A stretch of 64,000 nt of DNA from Haemophilus parainfluenzae. Lineage in GTDB: Bacteria; Pseudomonadota; Gammaproteobacteria; Enterobacterales; Pasteurellaceae. The DNA lies in NCBI RefSeq assembly GCF_003252725.1, contig NZ_QEPO01000001.1, forward strand, positions 248,001 to 312,000. Direction: 5' to 3'. Positions 1 to 9,183 of this stretch are shown piece by piece. Below the pieces are notes generated by a model. That model was given only the letters and a program-made list of their open reading frames with translations. It was not told where the DNA came from and did no database searches. The first letter of the stretch is position 1. The number at the start of each line of letters is the position of its first letter. A program made the position numbers and the translations under genes.

Positions 1-795
1 TTGTAAACGTCTTAATGTGGGATCGAGGGTAGCAAAAAGCTGATCCGCCGCATAGACATTGGCTTGCGTGATGAAATTGAATAGTGTTGATTTCCCCGCA
101 TTGGTATAACCCACTAAAGAAATGGTCGGAATATCCGCTTTTTGTCGGGTTTGGCGATTTTGATTGCGTTGTTTTTCGACTTTGGCCAAACGATTTTGCA
201 ACTGTGCAATACGAACCTTGATTAAACGGCGATCTGTTTCTAATTGCGTTTCACCAGGACCTCGCAATCCAACCGCACCTTTTTGCTGATCTAAGCCGGT
301 TTTTCGACGGACTAATCGAGTGGATAAATGCTTAAGTTGAGCTAATTCAACTTGCAATTTCCCTTCGTGCGAGCGGGCTCGTTGGGCAAAGATATCTAAA
401 ATCACCCCCGTGCGATCCACTACTCGGCATTGGCAGATGCTTTCTAAATTACGGGTTTGTGCAGGGGTTAATTGATGATTCACCAAAACAACATCGGCAT
501 CTAAGGCTTTTACTGCATCCGCAATTTCTTGTGCTTTTCCTTCACCGATAAAATATTTTGCTTGTGGTGTCGCTCGGCTCGTGGTGATGATTTGTAAAAT
601 CTCAACATTGGCAGATTCTGCTAAAAGTTGGAATTCTTGTAAATCTTCAATGTTTTTATTTTGAGAAAAGAAAACATGCACGACGACAGCTTTATCTTTT
701 GCTGATTGGCTATTGTCGCCTGTTTTAGATGACGAAAGTGCGGTTGAAATTTCAGGTGAATTTTCAACCGCACTTAAATTGATGAAATCATTCAT
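1..795 (-). CDS. hflX: GTPase HflX, 3' end cut by the window edge
   Basis: This is a ribosome-associated GTPase that splits stalled ribosomes. The visible 265 residues cover the HflX N-terminal domain, the glycine-rich [15 protein letters not shown] segment and the G1 loop GYTNAGKST at residues 229-237; the rest lies beyond position 1. The start ATG at 795 is 10 bases after the hfq stop, so hfq and hflX are co-transcribed, as in other gammaproteobacteria. The first ~35 residues extend beyond the E. coli-type start (which begins close to the AVLVHIYF-like strand). They are largely encoded by two inverted uptake sequences (SAV and TAL tripeptides). An internal start further in is possible but none is obvious. 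Confidence 0.95.
   Translation of the reverse strand, partial: MNDFINLSAVENSPEISTALSSSKTGDNSQSAKDKAVVVHVFFSQNKNIEDLQEFQLLAESANVEILQIITTSRATPQAKYFIGEGKAQEIADAVKALDADVVLVNHQLTPAQTRNLESICQCRVVDRTGVILDIFAQRARSHEGKLQVELAQLKHLSTRLVRRKTGLDQQKGAVGLRGPGETQLETDRRLIKVRIAQLQNRLAKVEKQRNQNRQTRQKADIPTISLVGYTNAGKSTLFNFITQANVYAADQLFATLDPTLRRLQ
736..775 (-). repeat. Inverted USS pair inside the 5' end of hflX
   Basis: AAGTGCGGTTGAAA at 736-749 and its exact complement at 762-775 form a 14-bp stem with a 12-base loop. It lies inside hflX codons 7-20, just after the hfq-hflX junction. It resembles the USS hairpins that end transcripts elsewhere in this window, but there is no T-run after it on the minus strand. 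Confidence 0.8.
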
Positions 796-804
796 TGAAC
801 AGAA

Positions 805-1089
805 TTATTCTGCTTGTGTTTCTACTTCCGCTACAGCGTCAGATGTTTGTGCTGTATGATGACCGCCGTTATTATTGTGGTGAGAAACAGAACGTGCTGG
901 AACCACAGTTGAAATAGCGTGTTTGTACACCATTTGATTAACAGTGTTTTTTAATAAAATCACGAATTGGTCGAATGATTCGATTTGACCCTGTAATTTA
1001 ATCCCATTAACGAGATAAATCGAAACAGGAATACGTTCACGGCGTAACGCATTCAAATAAGGATCTTGTAATGATTGTCCTTTTGCCAT
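805..1089 (-). CDS. hfq: RNA chaperone Hfq
   Basis: Hfq is a hexameric Sm-like protein that pairs small RNAs with mRNAs. The 94-residue product begins [20 protein letters not shown], shows the Sm1 region ([20 protein letters not shown]) and the Sm2 signature VYKHAIST around residues 55-62. A His/Asn-rich tail (HHNNNGGHH) and an acidic end follow. It is a little shorter than E. coli Hfq (102 aa). The ATG at 1089 follows an AGGA-type ribosome site. The usual upstream neighbour miaA is absent here; rluC lies upstream on the same strand, and hflX follows downstream. Confidence 0.98.
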   Translation of the reverse strand: MAKGQSLQDPYLNALRRERIPVSIYLVNGIKLQGQIESFDQFVILLKNTVNQMVYKHAISTVVPARSVSHHNNNGGHHTAQTSDAVAEVETQAE

Positions 1090-1175
1090 TTTGCTATCCT
1101 TTGTTGTTATATGTTAATTAATGATAGAAACGAGTTGTCTCCGTCATCAAATATAACAATAAACATTTTTCTTGT

Positions 1176-2156
1176 CTATGGGTTTATCTCTTTGCTTTCA
1201 TGCAGTTTTTTCAGAATTGCTTTCATTTTTTCGTCTAGTTGCGCATTGAGGCGTAATGTTTCACCCGTTTTAGGGTGCTCAAAGCGAATAGAAAACGCAT
1301 GTAAAAACAAGCGATTAAGCCCGATATCCTGCATATATTTATCGAATTCTTTATCACCGTATTTATCATCTAATGCAATCGGGTGGCCTGCATATTGAGT
1401 ATGAACTCGGATCTGATGGGTTCGACCTGTTACGGGTGAAGCTTTTACTAAGGTCGCATTTTGATAGCGTTCTTCAATGCTAAATCTAGTTTCCGAAGGT
1501 TTACCTTGTTCACTGACTTTAACGATGCGTTCGCCACTGGCCAGTTCATTTTTTAATAAAGGGGCTTGCACGACTTTTACATGAGATTGCCATTGGCCGC
1601 GTACGAGTGCGAGATAATCTTTTTGCACGGTTTTAACACGAAGTTGTTCGTGTAAGTTGCGTAAGGCAGAACGTTTTTTGGCGACTAATAAAATGCCCGA
1701 TGTATCTCTGTCTAAACGATGAACCAATTCTAAAAAACGAGCCTCTGGGCGTAATGCACGCAAGGCTTCAATCACGCCAAAATTCAAACCACTCCCGCCA
1801 TGAACCGCAATGCCGGAAGGTTTGTTCAATACTAATAAACAATCATCTTCAAAAATAATATGGCTTTCAAGGGAGGCGACTTTGTTCAAGTTTTTAGAAA
1901 TTGGGGCAGTATTTTTTTCAGAAACACGAACCGGTGGTACACGCACCACATCACCATTTTGCAATTTATATTCAGGTTTGATTCGCCCTTTGTTCACACG
2001 TACTTCGCCTTTACGCAGAATGCGATAAATCAAACTTTTTGGCACACCTTTTAATTTTGCCAATAAATAATTATCAATGCGTTGTCCTGCTTCATCCTCA
2101 GAAATCGTGAGCATTTTGACGGATTGATTGATAATTTTTTCTTGTTTTTCAGTCAT
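1176..2156 (-). CDS. rluC: 23S rRNA pseudouridine synthase RluC
   Basis: RluC converts U955, U2504 and U2580 of E. coli 23S rRNA to pseudouridine. The 326-residue protein has an N-terminal S4 RNA-binding domain (residues ~18-75: GQRIDNYLLAKLKGVPKSLI) and the RluA-family catalytic domain with the motif HRLDRDTSG, whose Asp is catalytic. A GRTHQIRVH segment follows. Length and order match the RluC subfamily. It is transcribed away from rne, as in E. coli where rluC and rne are divergent, and shares the 2157-2582 intergenic region with it. Confidence 0.96.
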   Translation of the reverse strand: MTEKQEKIINQSVKMLTISEDEAGQRIDNYLLAKLKGVPKSLIYRILRKGEVRVNKGRIKPEYKLQNGDVVRVPPVRVSEKNTAPISKNLNKVASLESHIIFEDDCLLVLNKPSGIAVHGGSGLNFGVIEALRALRPEARFLELVHRLDRDTSGILLVAKKRSALRNLHEQLRVKTVQKDYLALVRGQWQSHVKVVQAPLLKNELASGERIVKVSEQGKPSETRFSIEERYQNATLVKASPVTGRTHQIRVHTQYAGHPIALDDKYGDKEFDKYMQDIGLNRLFLHAFSIRFEHPKTGETLRLNAQLDEKMKAILKKLHESKEINP

Positions 2157-2582
2157 TGAATCTGTCCTTTAAAAATTGGGCTGAATCATATCACAATATC
2201 CCTGGTGATAATAGCAAGAATGCCTTGCTAATTTAGCCCTGAATGTGGATAATAGAGCGTCTTTCTACGCCTAAAATTTGGCATTTAGAAAGCGATTTTG
2301 TATGTTGGTCAAAACTCAATGCGGCGAATGGCATAAGACATTGATAATCAACATATTTTTCTTGAAGGTTAACGCTTCCTTGCAATGCGTAATTAACACA
2401 CCGCATTGTTTTACGAAAATTGTCTTAGATAACAATTGAGTATGCTATCAATGCACCCAGCAACACACAGTCGTGAGATTGACTGTTCGCGAGAAACACG
2501 AGGTCGATGGCTAAGGTCAGTAAATCTATAAAGTGCGGTTAATTTTCAAGGTATTTTAGATAATTCAAACGAGAAATTGACA
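2157..2582 (+). promoter_or_regulatory. Long rluC-rne intergenic region holding the rne leader
   Basis: This 426-base gap separates the divergent rluC and rne genes. In E. coli rne has a ~360-nt 5' UTR with stem-loops that RNase E uses to regulate its own mRNA (Rfam rne5), and a structured leader is expected here. The part from about 2430 to 2515 is rich in short complements, such as CGTG at 2472-2475 and CACG at 2498-2501. A USS sits at 2531-2539. I cannot fold it reliably by eye, so the leader call rests on position and family knowledge. No ORF is supported. Confidence 0.5.
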
Positions 2583-5396
2583 ATGAAAAGAATGTTAATC
2601 AATGCGACTCAAAAAGAAGAGTTGCGCGTTGCGTTGGTCGATGGCCAGCGTTTATTCGACTTGGATATTGAAAGTCCGGGTCATGAACAGAAAAAAGCGA
2701 ATATTTACAAAGGAAAAATCACTCGTGTAGAGCCGAGTTTAGAAGCAGCCTTTGTGGATTATGGTGCAGAGCGCCATGGCTTCCTTCCTTTAAAAGAAAT
2801 TGCCCGCGAATATTTCCCTGCTGATTATGTGTTCCAAGGTCGTCCAAATATCCGTGATATTTTGACTGAAGGCCAAGAAGTGATCGTTCAGGTAAACAAA
2901 GAAGAACGCGGCAATAAAGGCGCAGCCTTAACCACTTTTGTTTCCCTTGCCGGTAGTTATTTGGTGATTATGCCAAACAATCCGCGTGCAGGTGGTATCT
3001 CTCGCCGTATTGAAGGCGATGAACGTATCGAATTAAAAGAAGCATTGAGTTCTTTAGATGTACCAGAAGGCGTTGGCCTTATCGTGCGTACAGCGGGTGT
3101 GGGTAAATCACCAGAAGAATTACAATGGGACTTGAAAGTACTATTACATCATTGGGAAGCGATTAAACAAGCTTCACAAAGCCGTCCGGCGCCGTTCTTA
3201 ATTCACCAAGAAAGTGATGTGATCGTTCGTGCGATCCGTGATTACTTGCGTCGTGATATCGGTGAGATCTTAATTGATAGCCCGAAAGTATTTGAAAAAG
3301 CGAAAGCGCACATCAAACTTGTACGTCCAGATTTCATCAATCGTGTGAAATTGTATCAAGGTGAAGTGCCGTTATTTAGTCACTATCAAATTGAGTCACA
3401 AATTGAATCCGCCTTCCAACGTGAAGTGCGTTTACCTTCTGGTGGTTCGATTGTCATTGATGTGACAGAAGCGTTAACGGCGATCGATATCAACTCGGCG
3501 CGTTCAACGCGTGGTGGTGACATTGAAGAAACCGCATTAAATACGAATCTTGAAGCCGCAGATGAAATTGCTCGTCAATTACGTTTACGTGACTTAGGTG
3601 GGTTAGTGGTCATCGATTTCATTGATATGACACCAGTTCGTCACCAACGTGAAGTAGAAAACCGTATCCGTGATGCCGTGCGTCAAGACCGTGCGCGTAT
3701 TCAAATTAGCCGTATTTCTCGCTTCGGCTTGTTGGAAATGTCACGTCAGCGTTTAAGTCCATCATTAGGTGAGTCTTCTCACCATGTTTGCCCACGCTGT
3801 CAAGGTACAGGTAAAGTGCGTGATAACGAAAGCTTATCACTTTCAATCTTACGTTTAATCGAAGAAGAAGCGTTAAAAGAAAATACCAAACAAGTACACA
3901 CTATCGTGCCTGTACAAATTGCGTCTTACTTACTTAACGAAAAACGTAAAGCAGTAAGCAGCATCGAAAAACGCCATGATGTAGAGATTATTGTAGTACC
4001 AAATGAAGCGATGGAAACCCCGCACTTCAGTGTGTTCCGCGTACGTGAAGGTGAAGAACTTAATGAATTAAGCTACAACTTAGCAAAATTCCATGAAACA
4101 CAAGAAGATGCTTTCGTACCTGAAGAGTCTCTTGTTTCTCGCAATATCGAAACTGCAGCAGTGACCTCTGAGCAAGTAATGGAAAGTGCAGCAGTATCTC
4201 TATCGATTCCAACGGCTGCACCAGCACCAGTTGAGCGTAAATCAGAAGAACCGTCATTGTTTGCAAAAATTGTTGCCGCAATTAAAGGTTTATTTGCTTC
4301 TGAACCAAAAGAAGAAGAGAAAAACCAAAACAACCGCAACAATCGTAACAACAACCGTAATAATCGTCGTAATCAAGATCGTCGTAATAATCGTCGTTCT
4401 CGCAATAACGAAAATAACGATAATGCGAAAAATACAGATGAAGAAAATGCGCGTCCAACTCGCGAGCGTGTGAATAATCGTCGCAATCGCCGTAACGCGA
4501 ATGAAGAAGTGACATCTGAAAGTGCGGTTAATTTCGCTAATGTTTCTGATGATAATCGTCAAGAAGAAAAAGCAGAAAAACCAGTAGCAGAGCGTCGTCA
4601 ACGTCGTGATTTACGTAAACGTGTTCGTATTGATGACAATCCAAATGATGTAACTGAAAATGTTACTGAAGCAGTTGAAGTGCCAGCTGTTGAGACTGTT
4701 CAAAATCAAGTGGTTGAAAACAATGTTGCTGATAATGCTGAAGATAAACCACGTCAAGAACGTCAGCGTCGTACTCCACGTCATTTACGTACATCGAATA
4801 ATCAACGCCGTCGTCGTAATGAAGTGAAGTCACCAATGCCATTATTTGCAGCAGTTGCTTCACCTGAATTAGCAAGCGGTAAAGTTTGTGTCGATTATTC
4901 TGTTGTGAATGCAGCGAAAGAAAGCAATTTCTTATCTGTGGATGAATTGCTTGAGCAAGAAAAAACGAAAAAAGGTGTGATCACGCCTGCAACAGGTATT
5001 GTTGTGGAAGAGAAATCAGTTGAAGCACAACCAGCGTTAGATTTCATTACTCAACCGGCAAATGAAGCGGTTCAACAGAAAGTGCAAGAATCATTAGAAC
5101 GCTTGCATCATAAATCAGAACCTGTTGCTCAAGTTGCAACGACAGAAGTTGAACCACAAGAGAAAACAGAGTTTGTTCGTTCTTATGTGTTCACTGGTTG
5201 TCCAGGTACCATTTCAGCGGTACAACACACTAAAGCAGCGATGACATTAGCTAAAGCACCAGATGAAGAGTCCAAACCATTCCCAATTGTAGAATGGACG
5301 GAGTCTCGCTATTACTTTAACGGTAAAGGCGCCGCAGGCCATCATAGTGCAATTAGTCATATTTATTCTGAAGCGACACAAGCAAAAGCAGAGTAA
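2583..5396 (+). CDS. rne: Ribonuclease E
   Basis: RNase E is the essential endonuclease of mRNA decay and rRNA/tRNA processing and the scaffold of the degradosome. The 937-residue product starts [20 protein letters not shown] at ATG 2583; a TTG six bases earlier is less likely. The catalytic half (~1-530) has the S1 domain, the DNase I-like region with IDFIDM (catalytic Asp) and the zinc-link CPRCQGTG. The C-terminal half is low-complexity and rich in Arg/Asn ([14 protein letters not shown]), then Glu/Val, as expected for the RNA-binding scaffold. It is shorter than E. coli RNase E (1061 aa). A USS at 4520-4528 lies in the variable half. Confidence 0.98.
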   Translation: MKRMLINATQKEELRVALVDGQRLFDLDIESPGHEQKKANIYKGKITRVEPSLEAAFVDYGAERHGFLPLKEIAREYFPADYVFQGRPNIRDILTEGQEVIVQVNKEERGNKGAALTTFVSLAGSYLVIMPNNPRAGGISRRIEGDERIELKEALSSLDVPEGVGLIVRTAGVGKSPEELQWDLKVLLHHWEAIKQASQSRPAPFLIHQESDVIVRAIRDYLRRDIGEILIDSPKVFEKAKAHIKLVRPDFINRVKLYQGEVPLFSHYQIESQIESAFQREVRLPSGGSIVIDVTEALTAIDINSARSTRGGDIEETALNTNLEAADEIARQLRLRDLGGLVVIDFIDMTPVRHQREVENRIRDAVRQDRARIQISRISRFGLLEMSRQRLSPSLGESSHHVCPRCQGTGKVRDNESLSLSILRLIEEEALKENTKQVHTIVPVQIASYLLNEKRKAVSSIEKRHDVEIIVVPNEAMETPHFSVFRVREGEELNELSYNLAKFHETQEDAFVPEESLVSRNIETAAVTSEQVMESAAVSLSIPTAAPAPVERKSEEPSLFAKIVAAIKGLFASEPKEEEKNQNNRNNRNNNRNNRRNQDRRNNRRSRNNENNDNAKNTDEENARPTRERVNNRRNRRNANEEVTSESAVNFANVSDDNRQEEKAEKPVAERRQRRDLRKRVRIDDNPNDVTENVTEAVEVPAVETVQNQVVENNVADNAEDKPRQERQRRTPRHLRTSNNQRRRRNEVKSPMPLFAAVASPELASGKVCVDYSVVNAAKESNFLSVDELLEQEKTKKGVITPATGIVVEEKSVEAQPALDFITQPANEAVQQKVQESLERLHHKSEPVAQVATTEVEPQEKTEFVRSYVFTGCPGTISAVQHTKAAMTLAKAPDEESKPFPIVEWTESRYYFNGKGAAGHHSAISHIYSEATQAKAE

Positions 5397-5413
5397 TATC
5401 TCAATAATAAAAG

Positions 5414-5436
5414 CGGAGCCAGTAGGTTCCGTTTTT
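5414..5436 (+). terminator. rne terminator
   Basis: A stem CGGAGCC/GGTTCCG (one G-U pair) with loop AGTA is followed by TTTTTT, 18 bases after the rne stop. Confidence 0.85.
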
Positions 5437-5504
5437 TATTTTGTGTATTTTTAAAACATAGTGATTTAAAAGTAGTCAGTCAGATAATTTTTTTATTTTC
5501 TTGC

Positions 5505-5533
5505 TTGACGGGGTGGGGGAAAAAACGTATTAT
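5505..5533 (+). promoter_or_regulatory. Promoter of tRNA-Ser
   Basis: TTGACG (5505-5510), a 17-base G-rich spacer and TATTAT (5528-5533) form a near-consensus sigma70 promoter. The expected start is near 5540, just before the tRNA. Confidence 0.8.
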
Positions 5534-5551
5534 TCACCTCGCTTAAATCAC

Positions 5552-5641
5552 GGAGGAATGGTCGAGTGGTTGAAGGCACCGGTCTTGAAAACCGGCGAGG
5601 GTTTACGCCCTCCGTGAGTTCGAATCTCACTTCCTCCGCCA
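5552..5641 (+). tRNA. tRNA-Ser (anticodon UGA)
   Basis: The 90-nt sequence has a 7-bp acceptor stem GGAGGAA/TTCCTCC, an anticodon stem CCGGT/ACCGG with loop CTTGAAA (anticodon TGA), a long class II variable arm (GAGGGTTTACGCCCTC) and GTTCGAATC in the T arm. The 3' CCA is encoded. It reads UCA and other UCN codons. It has its own promoter and terminator and stands alone between rne and priC. Confidence 0.98.
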
Positions 5642-5650
5642 TCAAATTCA

Positions 5651-5684
5651 AAAAATCCCTAAGTCGAAAGATTTAGGGATTTTT
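5651..5684 (+). terminator. tRNA-Ser terminator
   Basis: The stem AAATCCCTA/TAGGGATTT is followed by TTTTGCTTTT ten bases after the tRNA CCA. It may also serve priC from the other side, although priC ends only at 5709. Confidence 0.85.
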
Positions 5685-5708
5685 GCTTTTCAGTCTATTA
5701 AAAATATC

Positions 5709-6290
5709 TTATTTTTTGACCGCACTTTCTTGGGCCTCTTTAAAGGCAAGGTATTCTTCTAAGGTCTCAATCGCTTCTAAACATTTTTGACGGCGCGTTA
5801 AATAAATTGCGGCTGTTTGCTTATGTATATCTCGTTGAATATCTATTTGTGCCGTATTAGCTTGTGCTTTGGCTTCTTCGTATTTTTCCGTGAGTTGCTG
5901 CAAGGCTTCATAATACTTTTCTAGACGCTCTCTAGGAGGGAGACGATGAATGCTATGTTGTGATTTACTACTTGCAACTTGTGGCTCTGCTATTTTCGGT
6001 TGAATGGACTTTTTATGCTTGCGATTCATGGCTTCAGTCAAGACGGTACATTGCCCTAAAAGATGTTCTGCCATAAATACAATTTGCTCTTCATTTTGAT
6101 GGGGGATATTAGATAGCTTAGTTAAGCTCTGCTGGATTTCTTTGAGATAAAAACCGACGGTTTCAAAATCTTCGGTAAATAAAGTGCGGTTAAATTTCGC
6201 GTTGATTTTTTTATCAGAGTCAGTTTGATAGGCTTGAGTCAGTTGCTGTACTTTTTGCTCGAGCGTATTGAGTAATGATTGAATAGACAT
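5709..6290 (-). CDS. priC: Primosomal replication protein PriC
   Basis: PriC helps load DnaB helicase at stalled forks for origin-independent restart. The product is 193 aa when started at ATG 6290 (MSIQSLLNTLEQKVQQLTQ). A longer reading from 6410 would overlap the transporter gene upstream. Recognisable PriC features are the N-terminal FNRTLF segment, the AEHLLGQ helix, and a Gln/Lys/Glu-rich helical C-terminus (YLTRRQKCLEAIETLEEYL). The start is 38 bases downstream of the transporter stop on the same strand, so the two are probably co-transcribed. Two USS fall in the gene (5719-5727 and 6182-6190). Confidence 0.85.
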   Translation of the reverse strand: MSIQSLLNTLEQKVQQLTQAYQTDSDKKINAKFNRTLFTEDFETVGFYLKEIQQSLTKLSNIPHQNEEQIVFMAEHLLGQCTVLTEAMNRKHKKSIQPKIAEPQVASSKSQHSIHRLPPRERLEKYYEALQQLTEKYEEAKAQANTAQIDIQRDIHKQTAAIYLTRRQKCLEAIETLEEYLAFKEAQESAVKK

Positions 6291-6328
6291 AAAAAATCCC
6301 CGCATAATGTATGCAGGGATTATAACGA

Positions 6329-7681
6329 TTAAAGGGTCATGGCTGCAATCCAACCGAACGCTAATAATGGGATATTGTAGTGAATAAAGGTTGGCACAAC
6401 AGAATCCCAAATGTGGTCGTGTTTACCATCTATATTTAAACCGGATGTCGGCCCAAGTGTTGAGTCAGAAGCCGGTGAACCCGCATCTCCTAATGCTGCT
6501 GCTACACCTACGATAGCGACTGTCGCAAGTGGTGAGAAGCCAAAAGAGAGACAAAGTGGTACATAAATTGAGGTAATAATTGGTACAGTTGAGAAAGAAG
6601 AACCAATACCCATGGTAATCAATAACCCAACGAGTAACATTAAGAATGCCGCAACGCCTTTACTTTGAATCGCACCGGTTGAAAGTGCATCAACTAATTC
6701 TTTCACACCACTTGTGGTATTAATCACATTAGCGAAACCAGAAGCTGCAATCATAACAAAGCCGATCATCGCCATTAAACGTAAGCCTTGTTGGAAAATA
6801 TCATTACTTTCTTTGAGTTTGAAGATACCGAATACACCGAAAATGATTAAACCAACTAAACCACCAATAATTGTAGAGCTTGTGAAAAGCTGTGTAGCAA
6901 AAGTGGCGACAATTGCGACCGCACTTGCGGTAATTTGGATAGGTTTAATGTTTGCAATGTGTTGTTCAATTTCAGTTGTAGTTGGTTCAGTCGCTGTCAC
7001 AACATATTCGCGTGGTTTGCGATAGGTAACAAATACAGCAGTGAGTAAACCAAGAATCATACCTGAAACAGGGATAAGCATAGCAAGAGAAACTTCACCT
7101 ACACTGGTTTGTAAGCCGAGTGATGCACCAGCAAGATTGATATTTTTAACTAAAACGCTTTCAATAAAGATTTTCCCGAAACCAACCGGTAAGATCATAT
7201 AGGTTGCTGTTAAACCGAAGGTAATAATACAAGCCACTGAACGACGGTCGATTTTTAAACGGTTAAAAATAGAAAGTAGCGGTGGCACAACAATCGGGAT
7301 AAACGCAATGTGCACTGGGAGTAAGTTTTGGGATGAAATGGCGAATAAAAGTAAAATACTAAGTAGCGTATATTTAAACCAAGCTAAATTTTTGCCGGTT
7401 GGTGTTTTATTCATTCGGGTAATGATTTTATAGGCAAGCAAATCAGTGATGCCAGATTTTGAAATCGCAATGGCAAATGCGCCTAACATGGCGTAGTTCA
7501 TCGCTACTTCAGCACCACCACCTAAACCACCTGTAAAGGCTTCAATGGTTTTTCCTAAACCTAAGTCACCACATAAGCCTGCAGTCAGAGCGGAAATCAC
7601 CAGTGCGATAACCACGTTTACGCGCAGCAAGCTTAACGCCAGTAGCACGACAATTGAAATAACAACGGGATTCGATAACAT
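6329..7681 (-). CDS. NhaC/YuiF-type transporter, probable histidine permease
   Basis: This is a 450-aa membrane protein of the Na+/H+ antiporter (NhaC-related, COG2056/YuiF) group, with about 11-12 hydrophobic segments and a conserved-looking GDAGSPASDSTLGPTSG motif near residues 400-415. By family name it would be a sodium/proton antiporter. The upstream leader argues for histidine as substrate: a short peptide with the run HHHRH, an antiterminator and a terminator precede it (7785-7933). Attenuator surveys in proteobacteria have, as I recall, proposed YuiF-type genes as histidine transporters. priC follows closely. Confidence 0.8.
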   Translation of the reverse strand: MLSNPVVISIVVLLALSLLRVNVVIALVISALTAGLCGDLGLGKTIEAFTGGLGGGAEVAMNYAMLGAFAIAISKSGITDLLAYKIITRMNKTPTGKNLAWFKYTLLSILLLFAISSQNLLPVHIAFIPIVVPPLLSIFNRLKIDRRSVACIITFGLTATYMILPVGFGKIFIESVLVKNINLAGASLGLQTSVGEVSLAMLIPVSGMILGLLTAVFVTYRKPREYVVTATEPTTTEIEQHIANIKPIQITASAVAIVATFATQLFTSSTIIGGLVGLIIFGVFGIFKLKESNDIFQQGLRLMAMIGFVMIAASGFANVINTTSGVKELVDALSTGAIQSKGVAAFLMLLVGLLITMGIGSSFSTVPIITSIYVPLCLSFGFSPLATVAIVGVAAALGDAGSPASDSTLGPTSGLNIDGKHDHIWDSVVPTFIHYNIPLLAFGWIAAMTL

Positions 7682-7699
7682 ATTGTTGTTCCTTATTGA

Positions 7700-7756
7700 T
7701 TAATTAAAAGAAAAAGGTCGTATAAAAGAAAATTGATTTAAGGTTAAATGTCGCAT
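7700..7756 (-). CDS. Mini-ORF between His attenuator and transporter
   Basis: An 18-codon ORF, MRHLTLNQFSFIRPFSFN, starts at ATG 7756 behind a good ribosome site (ACAGGAG) just after the attenuator terminator. It ends 18 bases before the transporter start. It has a single His, so it is not the attenuation peptide. It might couple translation to the transporter or be chance. No family is recognised. Confidence 0.3.
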   Translation of the reverse strand: MRHLTLNQFSFIRPFSFN

Positions 7757-7784
7757 AGTAATAAACTCCTGTAAATTAATAACA

Positions 7785-7865
7785 AAACAAAAACCCCTCG
7801 AAAGTTGCCTTCCGAGGGGTAAGATTTTTTTGATCTTTATCTTGTCAGCTCGGAAGAAATCTTCC
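7785..7865 (-). promoter_or_regulatory. Histidine attenuator (antiterminator and terminator)
   Basis: On the minus strand the terminator stem is ACCCCTCG/CGAGGGGT (plus-strand 7793-7800 with 7813-7820), followed by a TTTTTG-rich run. CTTCCGAG encoded at 7849-7856 is exactly complementary to CTCGGAAG encoded at 7809-7816, which overlaps the terminator's first arm. Pairing of these 8 bases would form the antiterminator. A further small hairpin (GGAAG/CTTCC, 7852-7865) follows the leader peptide. Ribosome stalling at the His codons would favour read-through. Confidence 0.85.
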
Positions 7866-7888
7866 AAGCACACCAACAGCCTGAAAGA

Positions 7889-7933
7889 TTATTCAGTTGA
7901 ATGGCGATGATGGTGACGAAGGATAAAGTTCAT
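7889..7933 (-). CDS. Histidine leader peptide
   Basis: A 14-codon ORF, MNFILRHHHRHSTE, starts at ATG 7933 after an AGAGAG ribosome site. Four of six consecutive-region residues (positions 7-11) are His, encoded CAC CAT CAT CGC CAT. It matches the design of his-operon leader peptides, but the controlled gene is a transporter. Confidence 0.9.
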   Translation of the reverse strand: MNFILRHHHRHSTE

Positions 7934-7975
7934 TGGAAACTCTCTTATTTAGATAACTAAATTGAATTACTTTTT

Positions 7976-8004
7976 AAAATACGGTAAAGCGAAAACGATT
8001 GCAA
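7976..8004 (-). promoter_or_regulatory. Promoter of the His leader-transporter unit
   Basis: On the minus strand TTGCAA (8004-7999), a 17-base spacer and TATTTT (7981-7976) resemble a sigma70 promoter. The implied start near 7969 lies about 36 bases before the leader ATG. Confidence 0.55.
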
Positions 8005-8184
8005 GTTTTTTTTCTAAAAAATTTTAAAAATTAAAGTGCGGTCTGGTTTTTTGTTGTTTTATTGATAACTTTAACTTGAGGAATTACAATGAAAACAATG
8101 CTTTCTAGGTTTTTTAAGCATTGTCTTTGGCAAGGATATTTTAGATTTATAACAACAGCAATAACTATGGGGCTTAGGGATAAA

Positions 8185-8403
8185 ATGTCATTTATAAAAA
8201 TTGGATTAATTATACTATGTAGTTTTCTGAGTATGGCAACTTTTGCAAGGGTACAATGCAGTAATTTTGCTACACAAGAAGAAGCTCAACGTTATTATGA
8301 GAGAAATGGAGCAACTTGGCTCGATAGAGATCGTGATGGTGAGGCTTGTGAGTGTTTACCTGGCGGCAGTAAATATGGCTCGAGTAAATGCCGAAAATAT
8401 TAA
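8185..8403 (+). CDS. Small secreted Excalibur-domain protein
   Basis: The 72-aa product (start ATG 8185, MSFIKIGLIILCSFLSMATFA) has a classical signal peptide cleaved after FA. An Excalibur calcium-binding domain follows: CSNFATQEEAQRYYERNG, then DRDRDGEACE, an EF-hand-like Asp loop. An in-frame ATG at 8089 with a GAGGA site would add 32 residues before the signal sequence, giving 104 aa; I prefer 8185 because it gives a normal signal peptide. The domain is often found in extracellular nucleases and small envelope proteins; the function is unknown. The gene is AT-rich and stands alone between the His leader and rnt. Confidence 0.75.
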   Translation: MSFIKIGLIILCSFLSMATFARVQCSNFATQEEAQRYYERNGATWLDRDRDGEACECLPGGSKYGSSKCRKY

Positions 8404-8410
8404 TATGAAT

Positions 8411-8432
8411 GACCGCACTTTAAAGTGCGGTC
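8411..8432. repeat. Perfect 22-bp USS palindrome at the rnt 3' end
   Basis: Two USS in opposite orientation (8412-8420 and 8423-8431) make a perfect palindrome. It supplies the last three codons (Thr-Ala-Leu) and stop of rnt and may end transcripts from both sides. Confidence 0.85.
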
Positions 8433-9109
8433 TGATTTTCATCTGTTTTTTTCGTTTCATCTGTTTGAGCAATATGCGGGAATCCCCCGAGATCTTTTAG
8501 ATGATTCACCATATAGCAAAATAATTCTGCGGTACGTTCAGTATCATATAGCGCAGAGTGTGCTTGTTTGCCATCAAAAGGAATTTTTGCCGCTTGGCAC
8601 GCTTTGACGAGCACCGTTTGCCCAAACATAAAACCAGCAAGCGTTGCAGTATCAAACATCCCAAAAGGGTGGAATGGATTGCGTTTTACACCCGTACGTT
8701 CAGCTGCCGCCATCACGAAGCTTTGGTCAAAAGCCGCATTATGTGCCACGATGATAGAACGCTGACATTCTGCATCTTTTTGTCCACGACGCACCATTTG
8801 GAACAATCCCGTGATCGCATCTAATTCAGATACGGCACCACGCAATGGATTGTGAATATCAATCCCATTAAATTTGAGTGATTCCGGATTAATATTCGCG
8901 CCCTCAAATGGCTCAATATGAAAATGGCATTTTTGATCAGGTTGTAAATTGCCATTCTCATCCATTTTTAAGGTGATTGCTGCAAGCTCTAAAAGCGCAT
9001 CTTTTTTTGCATCAAATCCCGCTGTTTCCACATCAATAATGACAGGAAAGTAGCCACGAAAACGATTTTTTAATTGGTGGTGATAAGGAGTTTCTTGAGA
9101 ATTGGACAT
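8420..9109 (-). CDS. rnt: Ribonuclease T
   Basis: RNase T is a DEDD-family 3'-5' exonuclease that trims tRNA 3' ends, 5S and 23S rRNA. The 229-aa product has ExoI ([10 protein letters not shown]), a middle motif ([13 protein letters not shown]) and ExoIII ([14 protein letters not shown]) with the catalytic His/Asp. The length is slightly above E. coli (215 aa) because of a Lys/Glu/Asp tail ending in QTAL. This tail runs into the downstream USS palindrome. gloA lies upstream on the same strand, 74 bases away. Confidence 0.96.
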   Translation of the reverse strand: MSNSQETPYHHQLKNRFRGYFPVIIDVETAGFDAKKDALLELAAITLKMDENGNLQPDQKCHFHIEPFEGANINPESLKFNGIDIHNPLRGAVSELDAITGLFQMVRRGQKDAECQRSIIVAHNAAFDQSFVMAAAERTGVKRNPFHPFGMFDTATLAGFMFGQTVLVKACQAAKIPFDGKQAHSALYDTERTAELFCYMVNHLKDLGGFPHIAQTDETKKTDENQTAL

Positions 9110-9183
9110 ATTGTATCCTTTAAAATAAATAACGCAGGTAACCCTGCGTTATAAAAGAGCGAAAAAATCAACCGCACTTTTAA

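Noticed and set aside
2577-2582. TTG start for rne
   Set aside because: ATG 2583 begins the conserved [10 protein letters not shown].
4060-4875. Several long antisense and shifted ORFs in rne
   Set aside because: They arise from the repetitive Arg/Asn codons of the RNase E tail and show no independent family features.
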